DNA of 64,000 bases, taken from NCBI GenBank assembly GCA_965153455.1, contig OZ234493.1, positions 9,104,213-9,168,212 of the forward strand, in the 5' to 3' direction. Position numbers and translations under genes: made by a program. Source of the DNA: Sphagnum compactum. Its lineage: Eukaryota; Bryophyta; Sphagnopsida; Sphagnales. The notes below the pieces were generated by a model. That model saw only the letters and a program-made list of their open reading frames with translations, was not told the origin of the DNA and searched no databases. Below, piece by piece: positions 59,001-64,000 of this stretch. Positions within the stretch are counted from its first letter, which is position 1. The number at the start of each line of letters is the position of its first letter.

Positions 59001-60109
59001 GAAACCTCTACATGATGAATGATCCTCAGGGAATTCATTCATGTGCATGGAAAACTGTGACATGATGATTTTTCTCTGTTCTGCAGCGCCACAAAATTGA
59101 AGACACTTCTCTTGCAGTTGCTGCTGGAGCACTGGACTTCGGAGAGGAGCTCTTTGCAGTAGGATCATGGGAGCAGAAGGATTTTGTGAGTCGGGATGGA
59201 CAGACCAAGCTGTCAGCTCAAGTTTTTTTTGCCTCCTTAGACCAGCGTAGTGAAAGTGCAGCAGGTGAAAGTGCATGTACTGTACTGGTGGCAGTAATTG
59301 CAGACTGGCTTCATAAGCATCCTATGTTGATGCCAAGTAAGGCAGAATTTGATATGCTAATTCGTGAGGGTTCTGCTGAATGGAGGAACATGTGCAATGT
59401 TGAAGCTTACAAAGGTCAATTTCCAGACCGGCACTTTGATTTGGATACTGTCATTGAGGCAGTGGTGCGCCCTTTAAGTGTGGTGTCTGAAAAGTCCTTC
59501 ATTGGGTTTTTCCAGCCCGAAGGTGTGAGTGATTCCTGTGATTTCCTGCAAGATGCCATGTCTTTTGATAGTATCTGGGAGGAGGTGGAACGAGCTGGTC
59601 CTGCCATTTATATCGTGAGCTGGAATGACCACTTCTTTGTCCTGAAAGTTGAGGATGAAGGCTGTTACATTATTGACACATTGGGAGAAAGACTTTCTGA
59701 AGGGGGTAAGCAAGCCTACATCTTGCGGTTTGATGCAGAGACCTCATTGTGCAGATCTCCAGTCATGGATAGCTTGCCTCAGACTGAGAAGTTGGAAGCT
59801 TTGCCCCTTGATACTCTTGCTTCTGTCAAGGTCCATGCAGAAGGTGAGGAAAATACTTCAGAATGTGAACTGGTGCCCCTTGATGGATCTTCTATGGAAC
59901 TTGCACAGCCAACTGACCTAGTTTATATAGGGAAAAGTGCCTGCTGTCAGTTTGTTAAGGAGTTTTTTGCTGCACTCCCTCTTCGAGAGCTTCAGAGTGA
60001 TATTAAGAAGGGACTGCTTGGCAAGGTACCTCTGCACCAGCGCCTTCAAATTGAGTTCCACTTCACCAAACAATCCACCACTCCTTGCACAGAATTGGTT
60101 GTAGTCTAA
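56088..60109 (+). CDS. Plant NT-C2 (EEIG1/EHBP1 N-terminal-like) domain protein, four coding exons
   Basis: Exons are 56,088-56,408, 57,431-57,586, 57,787-58,524 and 59,087-60,109. All introns are phase 0 with GT-AG borders and give 745 residues. The ATG lies in ACCATGG, and the protein begins MVMKWPLRPLFSKKFQ, as family members do. Residues about 6-180 form the NT-C2 lipid-binding-type domain: VKWKGPKGALGS, TWEEEFENICVF and TLSFVELRTT. Residues about 250-300 are acidic (DLFDSDFADDFDVEDYEDE). The C-terminal half has AAGESACTVLVAVIADW, PLSVVSEKSFIGFF, IYIVSWNDHFFVLKVE and IIDTLGERL, ending near LQSDIKKGLLGKVPLHQRLQ. It matches the long plant members (about 750-800 residues) of this uncharacterised family. 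NT-C2 domains in animals link membranes to cytoskeleton or endocytosis; that role is only inferred here. Confidence 0.9.
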
Positions 60110-61170
60110 TTGTTGCTTCCATTTTGACACTTTGTAGGTACAATGGCATTTTTTGGAGTGTGTTAGGTTTTTTTTCTCATAAGACTTTGGGGACCCTTGT
60201 CTTGAGGGTACTACCTAGGTTGCAATAGTTGGAGAAGAAATGGGTAGGAATTGAGATGATTGTAGTTAGTCTTGAATGCAATGCACTGCTGATGGACATA
60301 GAGTTCAACATCTGTTTTACTTCAGACAGAAGTTTTAACTAGATCAGTCATTGCTTATTACCTGAATTTCTATTACTTGGTCTGAGTCATATTTGAAACA
60401 CTTGAGCAGGCTTAGTCAAGACTTAAGACATCCCAGTTGTTCCAAACAGAGAAGAGATTTCAGGTAACTTTTTTCTCAAAATGCAACAATGGAGTGTGTT
60501 CACCAAATTTAGTAGGGGAATTTTGTAGTGTTTAGGAGTAAGGTTTGGATTGGACTTCTATCTACAGAGAAGCACAGAACTGAACATGTCCTTGGAGTTG
60601 GACATCCCGCACTGTATTTGGGATTCCCTACTCTGAGTGTAATGTTTTGGTAAAATCTTCTGCAACGAGTCAATTTCAGATGTCTTCAGTCTTGAACAGG
60701 TGTGACTGAATCAACATTACAGAAAAATGGGCCTGTGGATTTGACTGAGGGCCACCAAAATGTCCTTGATTAAACCCCTTAAAGATTGAATATGTAGATT
60801 TCTGCCACATGTAGATGGTGGTGGGGGTTTACAACAAATTTTAGGTTTGCTTTGGTAAGCTTGAACATTAACACATGAATTAATGAAGTGGTAACTTGTG
60901 TAACAGCACATGGCAGGGTGATGGAACAATGAAATGTAATGGGAATGAATAATAGATGAATTCCATGTTATGTATATGTTGCATGCATAAGGTTATGTGG
61001 CAAGTTGCAACCATGTTGGCAAGATTGTCTTGTATTGTATTGTATGCAAGACAATACATGACTTGCAAGAGGATGGAAATGTTTGTAATGATCAGTTCCC
61101 AGTCAATAAATATTAGTGCAATATACACGGATGTGTTTTCAAATTTGCAACAGGAAAATAAATAGAATTA
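60110..61170 (+). other. Probable 3' UTR and downstream flank of the NT-C2 gene
   Basis: The gene-island composition continues to about 60,750 and no further ORF is supported. A polyadenylation site cannot be chosen; several AATAAA-like sequences occur near 61,105-61,165. Confidence 0.35.
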
Positions 61171-62400
61171 ATTAATTGACCTCTTAGCAAAAATTATAGA
61201 AACCACATAATTGGATTATTCTTTTGAACAAATGGGTCTATGTTCTTAAAATCCACACGTGGTGATTTTCTTAACAACACAATGAAGACAATACAATTGC
61301 CTATCCTTCCCCCACGGTTTGGATCTTTTTTAGAACGGTCTTCAATTGTAGTTGCATATCATCTTTTAAGCAAGGGGCCAAGATGCAATAATTAATGTGT
61401 TTTGAGAAGCTAATTTTTTTTCACTTGGATGTTTGGCATGCCTTTAATATTAAACTTCTATGTGCATACTGTACATAATGTGATTCATGTTAATTAATTG
61501 GGGGTGCAGAGCTTGCACTTTTCCAAATCTTTCTCCATCTTATCTCTTTCATTGCCCCAATGTTCAAAACATAAAACACAAGCTATAGCAAACCTAAAAT
61601 TAAAAAATTCTAATAAGTTATTTGCAAAACATGAATTCATTTATGCAAGTTCATGTAAAACATTTTATTTATGGAAGTCAAACTTCACACATGGTAAAAC
61701 ACATTGAAAACTTGGAATTTTTAGGAATTTTAGAAAACACAATTTGGAAACAAGTTTGTAAACAAAATTTTCTAACTTCCAAAAATTTATGATCATTTTT
61801 CAAAAATTATTATTATTATTATTTTCTTCTAGAAGCTTTTAAAAAATACACATGATCCCCAACGAAATCTTCTACTAGAAGCAAATAAAGAAGAAGAAAT
61901 GGCAAGGCACAAGAAAAAAATAAAATCACCCATGACTTAAAAAAAGAAAAGAAAACAATAACAACTCCCTTTACCCAAAATAACAGACTTAAAATATAAA
62001 CTGTTGAAATGCTTTGTTGATTACAAACATGAACTCATCATGCAAGTTCATGTAAAACACAACTTTTATTGAAAACAAAAATCAAATTTCACATATGACA
62101 AAATTTATTCAAAACATAAAGTTTTTCAATGGACCCCCCAAAAAAAATTCATAATTCTCATTACTGAAAATAAAATTTGTTAAAATTTTGTCATTTCCCC
62201 CTTTTTCTTCCTTTTGCCTCTTTTTTTCCTTTTTTTTCATCATAATTTCTTGGCAAAACCTTTTTATTCTTGGTTTAAGTTATTTCTAGTTGTGTTGTTT
62301 CCTTTTATAGTTATCTATTTTCACTTTTCAGTTTCATATTCAACATTTCCAAATTCACAGGTTAAATATAATCTTGAAGGTGAATGTATCACACTACCAA
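61171..62400. other. AT-rich intergenic DNA, nothing recognised
   Basis: A short ATT repeat lies near 61,808-61,823. The sequence around 61,620-61,690 recurs loosely near 62,030-62,100 (ATGAA-TCAT-ATGCAAGTTCATGTAAAAC), a minor direct repeat. Confidence 0.4.
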
Positions 62401-62407
62401 TCTAAAA

Positions 62408-62620
62408 GTGCATTCACACTTGATGTTAAGTCAGTGTTAAATAAAAATCTAGGTGGCATCCTAGGTGGCATGCAATGTTAAATAGGTGATAACTTAATGT
62501 TAAGTGAATGCTAGCTTACCATAAAATCTTCATGGTAATTAGTAGGCTTAAGTCCTAAATGACTACCATGATGTTAGGGGACTCAACACTAGAGTCCCTA
62601 ACACCAAGTGTGAATGCACC
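62408..62620. mobile_element. MITE with GTGCATTCACACTTG termini, copy at 62,408
   Basis: About 213 bp with terminal inverted repeats and internal landmarks of the 29,096 and 38,341 copies. The flanks (CTAAAA and AATGT) no longer show a clear TTAA, so the copy is older or mutated at its edges. Confidence 0.8.
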
Positions 62621-62629
62621 AATGTAAGT

Positions 62630-63398
62630 GTTGAAAAAAACTCAATGTTAAGTTAAATATTCCTTGGTCATTGTTGAAATTAAATATCTTGAACACAATG
62701 GAAAATTAAAAATATTATATCTTATAATGATTGCGATAGGATGGTAAAGTAAGACATGCACAATTCTACACATGGCAAAAAAAAGATGAAGAGATGAAGA
62801 GAAAGAAAGGTGAGGGAATATGGGAAGCACAAACAAATGATGAAAAAAAAAGAAAAAAGAAAGAGAGGGGGTGGGGGGAAGGGATGGAAGGGATAAAAAG
62901 GCCAAGCTCATGCACCACTTAAAGGGCCAAATGGGGAGCTTTAGTAGCAAACTCCCCCTTTGCCCATTGTTGAAGTACTTGGGCTTAAATCATTTTTAAG
63001 GATCCTAAAAACATTTTCAATATTAACCTTACTAACATCCATTTGTTAGTCAAACATAATTTTATCCAAATTTTCATCAATTGGCTTGAAATTATACAAA
63101 ACATAATTTTGACTTACATAATTCATATTTACAAATAAATCAAGTTCAATTTTTCAAACCTTCAACCATCACAATCAACTATTTTAGAATTGAATGTGTT
63201 TTAAATTGTTGATAAATAAAAGACGCCTGGAATTGACGTCATTTATCCTTTCATTAAGAATTGAATAACATAGGTTCAAAAAAATTTGACCATGTTTCAA
63301 ATTGCTTGTAAAATAATTGAATTATGATTTTTCCATTTGCAATGATAATTCACAAGTATTGTAATAACCAGCTTATCCAACGTTTGAGAGCGTAAAGC
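62630..63398. other. AT-rich intergenic DNA, nothing recognised
   Basis: A purine-rich block lies at about 62,770-62,890. No supported ORF. Confidence 0.35.
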
Positions 63399-63480
63399 AT
63401 GTGACACATCAATGGCATCACAAACATTGAATAGGCCACATGTGACACATCAATGGCGCCACAAACATTGGGTAGGCCAT
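63399..63480. repeat. 41-bp tandem duplication
   Basis: Two units begin ATGTGACACATCAATGGC at 63,399 and 63,440 and differ at a few positions. Confidence 0.8.
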
Positions 63481-63527
63481 ATGATTGATGATCCTATGTA
63501 AACACGAACCATGAGATATAAAAATGT

Positions 63528-63662
63528 ATCACTAAACAATTTATCCTTAGAATTTAAGGCATCAACAACAATATCACTAAACAATTTATCCTTAGAATTT
63601 AAGGCATCAACAACAATATCACTAAACAATTTATCCTTAGAATTTAAGGCATCGACAACAAT
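63528..63662 (-). repeat. 45-bp tandem repeat, three near-perfect copies, frame-preserving
   Basis: Units lie at 63,528-63,572, 63,573-63,617 and 63,618-63,662. The first two are identical and the third differs by one base. On the minus strand each unit reads IVVDALNSKDKLFSD without a stop, within an ORF of 76 codons (63,680-63,450) that is open for about 20 further codons upstream. Whether this is part of a real protein is not established. Confidence 0.8.
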
Positions 63663-64000
63663 ATCGACATATTTATGCATTGTAAAAGTTTCAACATTGA
63701 ATGTATCAACAATAATGTTTGCACTAGCCTAATGTGCAAATCAATATAACACTAACCCAATAGGTTTTCTAGGTTTAATGGTACTAGACAGAATAGCTTT
63801 AGATTTAACAAAAAGTTCCAATTTTTTTTTATCAAATACATAAATCATACAATACACAAATAAATACTTTCTATCTTTCATTTCAAAATTAGTGTGCTAA
63901 ACAACTTTTTTTTTTACCAAATCCTAGTGTGTAGATTGTCCAAGTTCTTTCCAACAAATTTTATGTGCCTTAATTTCTTGATAGGCAAAATGAAAAAAAT

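Noticed and set aside
1-64000. CRISPR arrays, bacterial operons or prophage
   Set aside because: The spliced genes, plant retroelements and MITEs show eukaryotic plant DNA; no spacer-repeat array was seen.

Overview
The window is nuclear DNA of a land plant. It is AT-rich and intron-bearing, and most of it is transposable-element sequence. Two plant-specific protein families mark it as plant: OXS3-type proteins and plant NT-C2 (EEIG1/EHBP1-like) proteins. A ureide-permease relic and a plant-type Ty3/gypsy retroelement support this. The sequence alone does not place the lineage further. Two intact multi-exon genes sit near the two ends, in islands of lower AT content. The roughly 46 kb between them is almost entirely decayed or non-autonomous mobile DNA.

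Left part (1-12,000): a non-autonomous Mutator-like element (319-1099) lies in AT-rich DNA. A minus-strand OXS3-family gene follows, with CDS exons 7271-6460 and 4824-4419. Its single CDS intron carries a three-copy, 113-bp tandem repeat, and its 5' side has CT/GAA microsatellites. Beyond are a dispersed repeat family and a MITE that has been invaded by another copy of its own family (9118-9543).

Centre (11,700-46,200): a heavily mutated plus-strand Ty3/gypsy retroelement (gag, zinc knuckle, protease, RT, RNase H, integrase) has been invaded by a MITE, a solo LTR and a TIR element with a CCTA-rich core. The core-bearing family recurs at least five times, and two copies contain a tRNA-like module. 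A second copy of the solo LTR (41,068-41,872) has a perfect 5-bp target-site duplication. A 406-bp Helitron with a G-rich minisatellite lies at 44,840-45,245. A LINE 3'-end fragment, a ureide-permease pseudogene and several strong hairpins are also present.

Right part (46,200-64,000): a decayed, unidentified multi-domain ORF series (46.2-50.2 kb) is followed by repeat DNA. The intact plus-strand NT-C2 gene then follows (CDS 56,088-60,109, four coding exons, 745 residues). Its C-terminal half shows a Cys-His-Asp arrangement reminiscent of papain-like peptidases. The window ends in AT-rich DNA with another MITE and a 45-bp, frame-preserving tandem repeat.

The two intact genes are independent single-gene transcription units and show no sign of functional coupling. 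The most notable structures are the CCTA-core/tRNA-module repeat family, the G-rich Helitron, the nested MITE, and the possible hidden peptidase fold.
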